Shown: positions 29,554 through 38,316, counted from the first letter of the stretch. The stretch is DNA of 58,929 nucleotides from Myxococcaceae bacterium (GCA_019694595.1 JAIBBQ010000015.1:1-58929), one strand, 5' to 3'. The notes: generated from the sequence alone by a model not told the origin. A program made the numbers and translations.

Positions 29554-30993
29554 CTACTGGGCAGGTAAAACTATCTTCCCCGAGACGGTAGAGGCTCCTG
29601 GGAAGGAAATCCGGAATCGAAGTGCCCCTTCGGTCGCATCGAACTGGTTGCTGGGGCCAGTCGCTCTTATTGGAACATCCCAATACGTCCCCGCATCGAG
29701 AAGGAAATGATCAGGTGTAGGGCCGGCAAACTCGAATGCATTGAGTGGGGCACCGGGGTCGACTTCCAAGGCAGACACAAGACAGTCCGAGAACAAGGAC
29801 GGGTTCACAATTCGGATTGACTGCTCGGAAATGGCGCCTGCGTCGAGGTGTTGGAAGGTAAGGGTGGTTGGCTCAAGGCCCACGACACAAGGGGGAAAAA
29901 GCTTCGACTCGAACGTCACACGAAGTTCGTACACCCCGGCGTCTCCGTCGTTGCTTTCAATCAACACTCGAAAGTCCTTAGGTCCCAACGAATGTGGGTT
30001 GGCTTCCAGTGCTATGCGCGCGCCATTGCCAGGCTGGATATGGCTTTCGGACCCCACCAACGTCGCCTTGAGTTCATCCGCGTTTCCAGAACTTGCCACG
30101 ACGGAGACTTTTGTGATGTTTAGGGCCGTGCCACCATCGCTCTTGGGATTGGGGACGACATCGTTCACCACGTGGGCATATCTAAGATCACCCCAGTTGC
30201 CGTTGGCGAAAAAGGCGGTGACTGGAAAATCAACTGTGGTCTCAGCCCAAAGAGCATGAGGACCACCCTCGATTCCCCTGAGAAGGATCTGGTGGCGTCG
30301 CCCAGTGACGTCAGTCTCAAATTGGAGTGTTCCCTCGAAGTATCCAGATGTCTGCGGCGCAAACTGAACTGGAACAAGCAGGGGCTGTTCGGGTGTTATC
30401 GTTACCATTTCTGCCCCGGCGTCATTTGGGCTCAATAGCTGAAAATACTTGCCAGAGACGCCAATGTTCGAAACGACTACGCGGTCGACTTGCGAATGAA
30501 TTCCTATTTTCAGCGTCTTCGAGTGATCAAGCCTTACTTGTCCAAAGTCGACTGGCGAAGAGAATGAGACATCCGATCCTACGCCACGACCGCTCAGCGT
30601 TAGCCGCACGCCCCCACAATCGCCGCGTTGCACCTGCGAGAACGTAACCTGCGGGTCCGCATTGATTGGGGTGAAATGCACAGCGACGGTGCCCTGACGC
30701 CCAGGTGGCAGCGTGAGAGATGCAGGGTCCACCGCAAATGCGCTATTGGTTGGAGCTGAGAAGCTGTAACTTGCCTCAACAGTTCCCGAGTTGCTGAGCG
30801 CAAACTGACGCTCAGCTCGCACACCAATGATCACGGGGCCGAATTCCAGCGACGCGTTAGCTGGGCATGGGGCCGGTGCCTCGATGTTCAGAAGGCCGTC
30901 GACGACCTGCTTGCCACTACCAGAGCAGCCAGAGAGAGACAGCAAGGCCCATCCGGCCTGAATTGCCATCAGGGCCTTGCGGGTAACCGACAT
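29554..30993 (-). CDS. Ig-like (choice-of-anchor D/ASH) lipoprotein
   Basis: A 479-residue lipoprotein (lipobox LSLSGC, Cys23). It has tandem Ig-like modules of about 100 residues, each with the pattern 'L-x-F-G-x-V-x-V-G ... x-N-S-G' (LEFGPVIIGVRAERQFALSN, VDFGQVRLDHSKTLKI, LTFQHLDAGAISEQSI), as in choice-of-anchor D or ASH/Hydin-type domains. Codon use is clearly AT-richer than the neighbours. It follows the fibre-like gene after 2 bp, so the two are co-transcribed. A role in cell-surface or appendage structure is likely; exact role unknown. Confidence 0.8.
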   Translation of the reverse strand: MSVTRKALMAIQAGWALLSLSGCSGSGKQVVDGLLNIEAPAPCPANASLEFGPVIIGVRAERQFALSNSGTVEASYSFSAPTNSAFAVDPASLTLPPGRQGTVAVHFTPINADPQVTFSQVQRGDCGGVRLTLSGRGVGSDVSFSSPVDFGQVRLDHSKTLKIGIHSQVDRVVVSNIGVSGKYFQLLSPNDAGAEMVTITPEQPLLVPVQFAPQTSGYFEGTLQFETDVTGRRHQILLRGIEGGPHALWAETTVDFPVTAFFANGNWGDLRYAHVVNDVVPNPKSDGGTALNITKVSVVASSGNADELKATLVGSESHIQPGNGARIALEANPHSLGPKDFRVLIESNDGDAGVYELRVTFESKLFPPCVVGLEPTTLTFQHLDAGAISEQSIRIVNPSLFSDCLVSALEVDPGAPLNAFEFAGPTPDHFLLDAGTYWDVPIRATGPSNQFDATEGALRFRISFPGASTVSGKIVLPAQ

Positions 30994-30995
30994 GC

Positions 30996-32324
30996 CTACT
31001 TCTCAAGGACCGACGTTGAAGGCTGAACGATCGCTAGCGATCGACTCTTCCCAAAAGACTCGGGGTTCAAATAGCGCCCGACGGCCTGCGGCTCCTTGGG
31101 CTCCTCAACAACGATCGGATTCGATTTGGCATACGCATCATGGCGAATACCAGTAACTTGCCACGACACCTTCAAGCCGGGCCTGCCGCCTCCAATCTTG
31201 AAGTGACCATTGGCAATCTCGCTCTGAACGAAGACTGGCGAATACCCACCAACGCATGTGAGTTGATATCTAAATTCCTCATTGAGGGCCTCGAACCAGT
31301 CCGGCATGGTCACATCTGCCGTGCCGTCCGCGCCGACAGTCACGATTCCATCGTAGATGTTCTTCATGTCGGGCGATTCGACGAAGGAATGTGACAAATA
31401 CTTTGTTGTTGGGGCGAGCGGATGATCGATCTTGAAACTGCCCGCGCTCTTCGAGAGCGTTCCGTTCACATGCACCCGCCCGGTGAAGAGTCCGGCAAAA
31501 CCAGTGCAACCGCTGCCGTTGCACGTGTTGTCGCCGTAGATTGCAACTCCATTCGAATTCGTAAAACCGGAAACTCCGTAGCCTGAGTAGTCGTTTTCCC
31601 CAAACACTGATGCCAAAGAGCTAGAATGAGTCGTTCCCACAACGCCATGTCCGTATGTTGACGCCCCAAAGACACCGTCAGCCCACGAGCCATTCGATGA
31701 GTTGCCGCCATAAACCCCGGGAGCCGAAGTAGATCCACTTGCACCCCAGACTCCGTAGGTCGTGTCACTCTGGGCCTGCATGCCGATATTATTAGTTGAA
31801 ATAAAGTTTCCGCCAATACCCTTGGAGACGCCTCGAACTGCAGCGACAGCGGCTGAACTTGCCAGTGTTTCGGCGTAAATTCCGTACTTGTCGCCAATTG
31901 TGTGTATGCCGGCGTTGGCGCCAGAATCAAGAGTGTGGGCAGAGACCTCGAGGCCGTTTTTGCCTGCTGTTTGCGTTTCAATCACGGCACCAGCATCTGG
32001 ACCGTAAGCATACAATCCGATCGAACTAGAGTTCGTGAAAAACCCAGCATAGATGCCGCGCGTCGAGTGCCCATAGACTCCAGTACCCTGACTGCTGTCG
32101 CCATAGACGCCTGCCCCCTTGTCTGCTGCCCCCTCGACGCCAAAACCGCCTACAGGTGACGTTGATACGCCGTAGATTGCCCCGGGTGAGAAGTCTGTCG
32201 TGTTCGTGTTGGTGACGGTGAACGCAATGCCAGACGTCGAAGTGCTCCCTGAATACGGCAGCGTCTGCGCATTTGCGATTAGCGAGCTAAATGCAATAAC
32301 AATAAGAACAGGCCTGCTCTTCAT
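30996..32324 (-). CDS. Secreted repeat protein with G-V-Y-G repeats and C-terminal surface domain
   Basis: A 442-residue secreted protein (signal peptide MKSRPVLIVIAFSSLIANA, cleaved before QT; GGGGGAG before ATG). Residues 40-290 hold many G-x-x-G repeats such as GAGVYGDSSQGTGVYGHS and GVWGAS, predicted to form a beta-solenoid. The C-terminal domain (about 310-425; SHSFVESPDMKNIYDG, TMPDWFEALNEEFRYQLTC, KVSWQVTGIRHD) resembles a tail found on large surface proteins of several phyla. Lower GC than the flanks suggests horizontal acquisition. It may build a fibre or adhesin with the Ig-like lipoprotein. Confidence 0.8.
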   Translation of the reverse strand: MKSRPVLIVIAFSSLIANAQTLPYSGSTSTSGIAFTVTNTNTTDFSPGAIYGVSTSPVGGFGVEGAADKGAGVYGDSSQGTGVYGHSTRGIYAGFFTNSSSIGLYAYGPDAGAVIETQTAGKNGLEVSAHTLDSGANAGIHTIGDKYGIYAETLASSAAVAAVRGVSKGIGGNFISTNNIGMQAQSDTTYGVWGASGSTSAPGVYGGNSSNGSWADGVFGASTYGHGVVGTTHSSSLASVFGENDYSGYGVSGFTNSNGVAIYGDNTCNGSGCTGFAGLFTGRVHVNGTLSKSAGSFKIDHPLAPTTKYLSHSFVESPDMKNIYDGIVTVGADGTADVTMPDWFEALNEEFRYQLTCVGGYSPVFVQSEIANGHFKIGGGRPGLKVSWQVTGIRHDAYAKSNPIVVEEPKEPQAVGRYLNPESFGKSRSLAIVQPSTSVLEK

Positions 32325-32519
32325 CTAAGACTCCCCCGCTTGTGTGTGGTAGTCACTCTGTCATACGCGGCATTGGACTTCGCTGACCGGTCAACCTGAA
32401 GCTAGCGCAGATGCTGCGCATCTGGCTCCTCTCAATGCAGAACTCGGACGACGAGGTTGAGGGGAAGTATCTAAGCATCGAGCGCCCAATACCAGAAGCA
32501 CCGGGCTGGAGTCGTACCG
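32325..32519. other. Intergenic region with palindrome and hairpin
   Basis: 195 bp of lower GC. Contains a perfect palindrome TGACCGGTCA (32384-32393) upstream of the fibre-like gene, and a CAGATGC-TGC-GCATCTG hairpin (32408-32424). The 50 bp next to the following gene end reads like eroded coding DNA but gives no recognisable match. No intact gene is seen. Confidence 0.45.
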
Positions 32520-32933
32520 CTACCCGGTGAACGACAGCTCACCCAGGTCGGCGAGCGACGCCACGAAGTCGGGCGCAGGCAGCGACGGGTCGTTCTCGGT
32601 GAGCAGCCCCTGCGCGTGCTCCGCGGGCTGCGGCACCGTGAGCGCCACCGGGGCACGCTGGGCAGGCTCGAAGCCGTCGACGAAGCGGGACGCCTTGAAG
32701 GTCTGGGCACTCGAGGGCAGCTCGGCCGGCGCAGCGCCGGTGACGAACTGGCTGGCGCGCACGCCGCGGTCGTACGCCTCGAAGCCGTCCGACAGCCAGC
32801 GGTCGAGCCGCACCACGGCCTGAACCGGCTGTTCCTTGGGGCGGACCTTGCCGACGCGCGAGGCGTCCTCGGTGTCGGGGACCGACAGCCGCAGGGCGTC
32901 GAACCACCGGGAGAACGCGTTGATCGGACTCAT
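32520..32933 (-). CDS. Hypothetical soluble protein
   Basis: A 137-residue protein with high-GC codon use unlike the adjacent island, from ATG 32933 (an upstream in-frame GTG is possible). It has no signal peptide or TM. There are short Pro-containing motifs (ALTVPQPAEHA, NDPSLPAPDF) but no recognised domain. It marks the right boundary of the lower-GC island. Confidence 0.6.
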   Translation of the reverse strand: MSPINAFSRWFDALRLSVPDTEDASRVGKVRPKEQPVQAVVRLDRWLSDGFEAYDRGVRASQFVTGAAPAELPSSAQTFKASRFVDGFEPAQRAPVALTVPQPAEHAQGLLTENDPSLPAPDFVASLADLGELSFTG

Positions 32934-33007
32934 GCCCACGAGAGGATTCTCGCGCCGTTGGCCCTGCCAGTTGCGGCAGCTCGAGAAGATCCCGACGGAT
33001 CAGCCGC

Positions 33008-33715
33008 TTACAGGTTCACGTCGTACGGGAAGCGGTAGTGCAGCTTGAGGTACGCGAAGGCCGCGAGGCACATCATGGTGTCGAAGGGCCCGAAGCCGAA
33101 CTCGCCCATCTTCTGCGGCACGTAGGCCTGACCGCCGCCTCCCAGGCTCACCAGGAAGCGCTCGCCGGTGAAGATCTCCACCGAGAATTCGAGGTCCACG
33201 CCCGGCCGCAGGAAGTGGGTCTGCGGCGCTTCCACCCGGTCGGAGTGCACGAAGATGTACGTGAGCAGCACCCCCGCCTCGAGCGCCACGCGCGGCGGCG
33301 GGCGCTGGCCCCAGCCGTGCGCCGAGCCGCCCCCGGTGGAGAAGAGCGTCAGGCCGAACGGCCGCCAGGTGATGCCGTACATGCCCACGCCGCCGAACGC
33401 GTCGAGCTTGGGCGAGATGTAGAGGTAGCGCGGGATGAAGATGGAAGGGCTGATGCGCAGCTCCTTGATGCCCTGCGCCATGCCCCGGTACTGCGCCGGC
33501 ACCCGGTCGATGTTCTTCTCGATGAGCTGGTGGTCGACGATCGCCTTCACGTCGAACAGGAGCCCGAAGTGCGGCACCGCGCCGCGCACCTGCTGGGGCG
33601 GCCCGAAGAACCAGGTGCCCATCGGGCCCGCGCTCACGTCGACAGGCACCTCGATGCCCGCGAAGGCCGGCGCCGAGAGCAGCGCTGCGAGCACCGCGAC
33701 GACGCGCACGCTCAC
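33008..33715 (-). CDS. Exported protein, probable outer-membrane beta-barrel
   Basis: A 235-residue protein. The start chosen is GTG 33715, whose sequence GTGA overlaps the stop of the monooxygenase-like gene and gives a clean signal peptide (MSVRVVAVLAALLSAPAFAG). A longer form from 33745 lacks support. Alternating hydrophobic/aromatic strands (YGITWRPFGLTLFS, LKLHYRFPYDVNL) end in a short strand with terminal hydrophobics, typical of barrels. No family recognised. It is likely the last gene of the operon with the copper/haem lipoprotein. Confidence 0.65.
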   Translation of the reverse strand: MSVRVVAVLAALLSAPAFAGIEVPVDVSAGPMGTWFFGPPQQVRGAVPHFGLLFDVKAIVDHQLIEKNIDRVPAQYRGMAQGIKELRISPSIFIPRYLYISPKLDAFGGVGMYGITWRPFGLTLFSTGGGSAHGWGQRPPPRVALEAGVLLTYIFVHSDRVEAPQTHFLRPGVDLEFSVEIFTGERFLVSLGGGGQAYVPQKMGEFGFGPFDTMMCLAAFAYLKLHYRFPYDVNL

Positions 33716-34998
33716 GGCTCGGTCGAGAGGATGTTGGCGACGCACATCTCCTCGTCGCTGTTCTCGCCCCAGTTGACGTCGGTGAGCTGCTGCTGGCCGG
33801 GCTGCATCCTGGCCTGGGAGTTGTCGAAGGTGCAGCTCAGGTGGAGCTTGTCACCGGGCTCGAAGCGCAGCGGCGTGTCCAGGTAGTACTCGATCTGCCA
33901 GTGGAAATCCCACGCGGGCACGTCGAGCACCTTGATGGAGGTGCCGTTCGCCTTGTTGAGCCACAGCTGACCGTGCACGCCGAGCCGGTGCATGTGGAAC
34001 ATCACCGCCTCGAGGTTGAAGCCGTTGTCGAGGTTGAGCGGCGAGCCGAGCAGGCGGAAGAAGTCGCGCGGGTCCGACTGGTACTGGTGCACCACCTCGC
34101 TCTGCCCCGCGGGGATCTTCATCTGCCCCGCGACCCAGGCGACGTTGAGGTACGGCTGGTAGGCCGCGCGGCGCTGCGCCTTGGGCTCCAGCTTGAAGTG
34201 CAGCTTGGTCAGGTCCTGCGTCTTGGTGTCCTGCACGTTGTAGTGGAGCTGCAGCACCACCGTGGCGCCCTTGGGCACCTCGATGCCCATGCCGCGCGGG
34301 AAGCTCACCCCCTGGTACCCGGGGATCCACGCAGTGATGAGCTGCACCGCGAAACTCTGGTCGTGCTTGCCGAACGGGCCGCCGAAGCAGCTGTAGCCGG
34401 GCCCCGCCTCTTCCTGGTCCCACTGGTGCGGCAGATCCGCGGCGTCGGGCGGCACCAGGTACAGCGCGATGTGGTGCACCATGCGGGTGTTGCCTGGCTC
34501 GGCGTCGAAGCCGGTGACCGCCATGGTCTGCGCCTGCGGCCAGGTGAGCGGGAAGCAGCGGTAGTCGTCGGGCGCCTGCGTCGGCGTGTACGCCTCGGGC
34601 ATCGCCAGCGTGAGGTCGGTGCGGTCGAGCCCGCCGCCGATGGGCGCGAGCTGCACCGTGGGCTTCGCCTTGGCGTCGCCTTCCGGCATGCCGGCGTTCA
34701 CCCAGTCGCTCAGCACCTTCTTCTGCGCGGCGGTGAGCGACGGGTCGCGCAGGTAGTGCACGTCGGCCGCGCCCGCCCGCCAGGGCGGCATCGTGCCGCT
34801 CTCGGTCGCCGCCACCATCGACGCGCCGTAGGTCTTCGCCTGCGCGTAGCTGTCGAGCGCGAAGGGTGCGATGCCGCCCGCCACGTGGCAGTTCACGCAG
34901 CGCCCTTCGAGCAGGGGCTTCACGTCGGCGTGGTAGGTGACCCCCGCCGGAGCGCAGGCCAGCGACGCCAGCAATGGAAGCAGCGGGAGCGCGCGCAT
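33712..34998 (-). CDS. Copper type II monooxygenase-like lipoprotein with c-type haem
   Basis: A 428-residue lipoprotein (Cys15). The N-terminus bears one haem c site, CVNCH (34-38), in a small cytochrome-like domain. The rest matches the PHM/DBM (copper type II, ascorbate-dependent) core: His175-His176 in RMVHHIALYLV and His252 in LQLHYN for the CuH site, His335-x-His337 in FHMHRLG and Met418 in DEEMC for the CuM site. All six copper ligands of the peptidylglycine monooxygenase pattern are thus present. It may oxidise C-H bonds with electrons delivered by its own haem. Substrate unknown. AGAGG precedes the ATG. Confidence 0.85.
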   Translation of the reverse strand: MRALPLLPLLASLACAPAGVTYHADVKPLLEGRCVNCHVAGGIAPFALDSYAQAKTYGASMVAATESGTMPPWRAGAADVHYLRDPSLTAAQKKVLSDWVNAGMPEGDAKAKPTVQLAPIGGGLDRTDLTLAMPEAYTPTQAPDDYRCFPLTWPQAQTMAVTGFDAEPGNTRMVHHIALYLVPPDAADLPHQWDQEEAGPGYSCFGGPFGKHDQSFAVQLITAWIPGYQGVSFPRGMGIEVPKGATVVLQLHYNVQDTKTQDLTKLHFKLEPKAQRRAAYQPYLNVAWVAGQMKIPAGQSEVVHQYQSDPRDFFRLLGSPLNLDNGFNLEAVMFHMHRLGVHGQLWLNKANGTSIKVLDVPAWDFHWQIEYYLDTPLRFEPGDKLHLSCTFDNSQARMQPGQQQLTDVNWGENSDEEMCVANILSTEP

Positions 34999-35053
34999 CG
35001 GGCGACCTCTCTTCGGTGAGGGCCGCAGGTGTACGTCAGCGCCGCCGCCGGGC

Positions 35054-36460
35054 TCAAGCTGGCGCGGCGGGCTCGGCCTTCGGCAGCGACAGCCCCACCA
35101 CCGCGCCGCCGCCGTCGCGCGCGCGGGCGAACACCGTGCCGCCGTGGGCTTCCGCGATGCGGCGCACCAGGCTCAGGCCGAGGCCCAGGCCTTCCTTGGT
35201 GCGGTCGCCCTGCGCGAAGGCCTCGAAGCGCTGCGCGGCCTCGCCCTGGGGCAGGCCGGGACCGCGGTCGTGCACCTCGAGCACCACCCCGCCTTGCTCC
35301 GGCCGCAGCAGCACCAGGTCGGCGCCGCCGGCGTGCTTGCGCGCGTTGTCGAGCAGGTTGACCAGCGCCCGGGACAGCAGCGTGGGGTCGGCGTTCACCA
35401 GCGGCAGGCCTTCTTCCGCCTGCAAGAGCTCGGGGTCGAGCGCGAGGCGCTCGAGCGCGTCGACCGCCACCTGGCGCACGTCGGTGGCGCGCAGCGACAG
35501 GGCGCCGAAGTCGACGCGCGACTTGGCGAGCAGCTCGCCGACCAGCGCGTCCATCTCCGTCACCTCGCGGTCGAGGTCGTCGAAGGTCTTGGTGGTGGCG
35601 CCGCCGTCGCGGGCGAGCTCGCTGATGAGGCGCACCCGGGCGAGCGGCGTGCGCAGCTCGTGAGAGACCGCCGCCAGCAGTTCCTTCTGGTCCTTGAGCT
35701 GGCGCTCGAGGTGCGCGGCCATCTCGTTGACCGCCTGGGTGACGGCGCCGATCTCGTCGGGCATGTGCCAGCCGAGCTCGGCGCGCGCGCTCAGGTCGCC
35801 GGCGCCGATGCGCTTGGTGACCTGGGCGAGCTCGTCGAGCGGCCGCGCGAGGCGCCGGGCGATGGCGCCGGTGGCGAACCAGAAGAGCAGCACCACCACC
35901 GCGATGCCGGCGATGGGCCGCCAGGGCGCCGGGGCGTGACCGCCGAGGCACACCCGCACCTGTCCCAGCGCCTGCCCCGCGCGCACCACCGGCAGCTCCA
36001 AGGCCGCACGGCGGCAGTCGTCGCCCGCCTGGGTGAGCACCGCGCCCTGCGGGTCCTTGAGCACCACCGACGCCCCGAAGGCCTCGTGCAGCTCGCGGGT
36101 GTACGCCTCGCGCGCCGCGGGGTCGTCCCAGGTGCGCTCGAACTGGGCGCCCATCCACGCCTTGCTCTTCGCCACGTCGGGCGTCCACCAGGTGCCGCCG
36201 GCGTCGTCGAAGCGGGCGAGTGCGCCCATCACCAGCGCCGCGGCCAGGGTGGCCATGAAGACGGTGCCGCCCATCCAGAAGAAGAGGCGGCGGCGCAGCT
36301 TGGTGCGCACGTAGCGGCCCAGCGGCCCGAGCCTTCGGCGGCGCATGTGCCGCCAGCGGTGGAAGCGCGCCGCGTCCTCGGGCGACCAGTGGTGGTGCGC
36401 CCAGGGCGGCCAGTGGTGGTGGCCGCCGTGCTCCTCGTCGTGGCGCGTGCGGCGGCCCAT
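35054..36460 (-). CDS. Sensor histidine kinase with His-rich N-terminus (Cpx-like)
   Basis: A 468-residue kinase. Before TM1 (about 56-80, FFWMGGTVFMATLAAALVMG) is a cytoplasmic His-rich arm (HHHWPPWAHHHW). A periplasmic domain with two Cys follows, then TM2 (about 175-195), HAMP, HisKA with His267 ([13 protein letters not shown]), N-box NLLDNARKHA, DRGPGL and GLGLGLSLV. It is complete. It begins 9 bp after the response regulator stop. The context (CpxP-like protein in the same operon) suggests envelope or metal stress sensing. It is not orthologous to CpxA in any way I can prove. Confidence 0.9.
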   Translation of the reverse strand: MGRRTRHDEEHGGHHHWPPWAHHHWSPEDAARFHRWRHMRRRRLGPLGRYVRTKLRRRLFFWMGGTVFMATLAAALVMGALARFDDAGGTWWTPDVAKSKAWMGAQFERTWDDPAAREAYTRELHEAFGASVVLKDPQGAVLTQAGDDCRRAALELPVVRAGQALGQVRVCLGGHAPAPWRPIAGIAVVVLLFWFATGAIARRLARPLDELAQVTKRIGAGDLSARAELGWHMPDEIGAVTQAVNEMAAHLERQLKDQKELLAAVSHELRTPLARVRLISELARDGGATTKTFDDLDREVTEMDALVGELLAKSRVDFGALSLRATDVRQVAVDALERLALDPELLQAEEGLPLVNADPTLLSRALVNLLDNARKHAGGADLVLLRPEQGGVVLEVHDRGPGLPQGEAAQRFEAFAQGDRTKEGLGLGLSLVRRIAEAHGGTVFARARDGGGAVVGLSLPKAEPAAPA

Positions 36461-36469
36461 GGCGTTTGC

Positions 36470-37141
36470 TCATTCCTTCGCCAGCACGTAGCCCACGCCA
36501 CGCACCGTCTTGATGAGGCGGCCGTCGTCGCCGAGCTTCTGGCGCAGGTGGCTGATGTGCACGTCGACGGTGCGCTCGCCCACCACCACGTCGCTGCGCC
36601 CGGCTTCCTGCAGCAGCGCGTCGCGGGGCACCACCCGGCCCGCGCGGCGCACCAGCGCGGCGAGCAGGTCGAACTCCAGGCCGGTGAGCTCGACCGCCTG
36701 CCCGCGCATGCTGACGGTGCGGGCGGACACGTCGAGCTGCACGTCGCCGACCTTGAGCTGCTCGGCCATCGTCTCCGGCCGGGCCCGGCGCAGCACCGCG
36801 CGCAGGCGGGCGAGCAGCTCCCGCGGCGAGAAGGGCTTGGCGACGTAGTCGTCGGCGCCGAGCTCGAGCCCCACCACCCGGTCGGTCTCGTCGCCGCGGG
36901 CGGTGAGCATCAGCACCGGCACCGCGCTCTTCTGGCGGATGCGGCGGCAGACCTCGAGCCCGTCCATGCCGGGCATCATCACGTCGAGCAGCACGGCGTC
37001 GAAGAGGCCCTGGTCGAGCGCCGAGAGGCCCTTCGGCCCGTCGCCGGCGTGGGTCAGGGTGACGCCGTTCTGCTTGAGGTACGACTCCAGGAGCTCGGGG
37101 AGCCGTGGGTCGTCGTCGATGAGCAGCACGCGGAAAGACAT
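36470..37141 (-). CDS. OmpR-family response regulator (Cpx-like)
   Basis: A 223-residue regulator from ATG 37141. Receiver: acidic residues D9-D10-D11, phospho-acceptor Asp53 (AVLLDVMMPG), Thr80, Lys102 (YVAKPF). The C-terminal winged helix contains ELTGLEFDLLAALVRR and the TVDVHISHLRQKLG recognition helix. Its partner kinase follows after 9 bp. Direct GTGAA repeats upstream of the operon (38236-38273) are candidate binding sites. Confidence 0.92.
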   Translation of the reverse strand: MSFRVLLIDDDPRLPELLESYLKQNGVTLTHAGDGPKGLSALDQGLFDAVLLDVMMPGMDGLEVCRRIRQKSAVPVLMLTARGDETDRVVGLELGADDYVAKPFSPRELLARLRAVLRRARPETMAEQLKVGDVQLDVSARTVSMRGQAVELTGLEFDLLAALVRRAGRVVPRDALLQEAGRSDVVVGERTVDVHISHLRQKLGDDGRLIKTVRGVGYVLAKE

Positions 37142-37200
37142 GGGGCGCGCCGTCACTCTATGCCCCGCCCCGGCCAACGCCGAGGCGGGACTTTCGAGGC

Positions 37201-37611
37201 TCACTTGGCGGCCGGTGCCTGCGGCACCACCACGGTCTGCGGCGCGGCCTGCGGGAGCACCAGCGTCTGCGGCGCGGCGGCCGCCTGGGGCACCACCACC
37301 ATCTGCGGCTGGGGCGCGGCGGCGCCGTTCACCGGCACCACCACGCGCAGCGGCGCGGGGGCGGCGGGCGCCGCCGGAGCCTGCGGCACCACCACCGTCT
37401 GCGGCGCGGCCACCGGCGCAGCGACCGGCGCGGGCGCGGCCGCGGGCACCTCGAAGCGGCTGTCCGGCCCCTCACCGCGCTCACCGCGCCAGCGCTCTTC
37501 CCAGCCGCTGCCGCGGCACTCGCCGTGGCGGTGGTGGGCGAGCCGGGCGAACGCCGAGCCGTACCCGAAGACGACTCCCATACCGAGCAACACCATCAGT
37601 CCCTTGCGCAT
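37201..37611 (-). CDS. Exported Pro/Gln/Val repeat protein
   Basis: A 136-residue protein with an N-terminal signal/anchor (MRKGLMVLLGMGVVFGYG), a short basic His-containing stretch (LAHHRHGECRG), then a low-complexity domain of repeats like QTVVVPQAPAA. AAAGGA lies 8 bp before the ATG. It is the second gene of the Cpx-like operon. The repeats suggest an extended cell-wall-spanning segment. No family recognised. Confidence 0.65.
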   Translation of the reverse strand: MRKGLMVLLGMGVVFGYGSAFARLAHHRHGECRGSGWEERWRGERGEGPDSRFEVPAAAPAPVAAPVAAPQTVVVPQAPAAPAAPAPLRVVVPVNGAAAPQPQMVVVPQAAAAPQTLVLPQAAPQTVVVPQAPAAK

Positions 37612-37641
37612 GACGTTTGTCCTTTTCTTTCGTGTGAGTGG

Positions 37642-38163
37642 TCAGAGGTTGACGGCGCCGGTGTGAGCGAAGCGGCCGTGGTGGTGGTGGGCGTGGCCGT
37701 GGCAGTGCCGGCCGCCGTGGTGCCAGCCGCCGCCGAAGCGCGGGCCGAATTCCATGAACTGCGCGACCTGCGCGCGCTGCTCGGGGTCGAGCGCCTCGTG
37801 AATGGCTTGCATGTTGGCGAGCATCGACTTCTTGAGCTCTTCCAGCGCGGCCTGCTGCTTGTCGAAGGTGTCCTTCACCGCGGCGGTGTCGAACGCCTCG
37901 CCGCGGAAGGCGCGGGCGAAGTCGGTGCGCGCGCCCATCAGCTCGCTGCGCAGCGCCTGCCCCTTGCGCTCGAGGTCGTCGAACGCGTCACCGATGACCT
38001 TCTCCTGACCGGGGGTGGTGCCCAGCCGCTCGAAGATGCCGCGGAGCATCCAGCGGCGGCGGTGCCCGCCCTGCCAGCCTCCGCCGAAGCGCCCGTACCG
38101 CCCGTGCTTCGCGACCTTGATGAGCCCCACCAGACACAGCGTCCCGACGATGAACCCGAACAT
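37642..38163 (-). CDS. CpxP/ZraP-like periplasmic metal-stress protein
   Basis: A 173-residue protein from ATG 38163 (GAGGAGG 6 bp before). An N-terminal membrane anchor (GFIVGTLCLVGLIKVA) precedes a helical domain like the CpxP/Spy/ZraP fold: an 'LTPEQ'-type start (GTTPGQEKVI), two long amphipathic helices, and LDPEQRAQVAQFME near the end, which matches the second LTxxQ motif. The C-terminus is His-rich (GRHCHGHAHHHHGRF). In this family such proteins buffer metals and dampen the cognate kinase. It heads an operon with a Pro/Gln-rich protein, regulator and kinase. Confidence 0.82.
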   Translation of the reverse strand: MFGFIVGTLCLVGLIKVAKHGRYGRFGGGWQGGHRRRWMLRGIFERLGTTPGQEKVIGDAFDDLERKGQALRSELMGARTDFARAFRGEAFDTAAVKDTFDKQQAALEELKKSMLANMQAIHEALDPEQRAQVAQFMEFGPRFGGGWHHGGRHCHGHAHHHHGRFAHTGAVNL

Positions 38164-38235
38164 GTACCGCCTCCTCGACTGCGCTGACGGCACCGGGAGT
38201 GGCGCCGCCTTCGAGGAAGACAGTAGGGAGCGGGT

Positions 38236-38292
38236 GTGAAGGGACTGTGCGGCTGGCGGTGAAGAAGTGTGAAGCCGTTCACCCGCCAGCCG
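38236..38292. promoter_or_regulatory. GTGAA direct repeats and hairpin upstream of the CpxP-like operon
   Basis: GTGAA occurs at 38236, 38259 and 38269; the last two are one helical turn (10 bp) apart, as expected for OmpR-family operators. The same segment folds as GGCTGGCGG-TGAA against TTCACCCGCCAGCC (one bulge). Distance to the CpxP-like ATG is about 100 bp. The operator role is inference. Confidence 0.4.
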
Positions 38293-38316
38293 CCCTGCCG
38301 TCACATCACAGCGAAA

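Noticed and set aside
30172-30438. An 88-codon plus-strand frame inside the lower-GC island
   Set aside because: Antisense to the Ig-like lipoprotein, without a start context or homology I can see.
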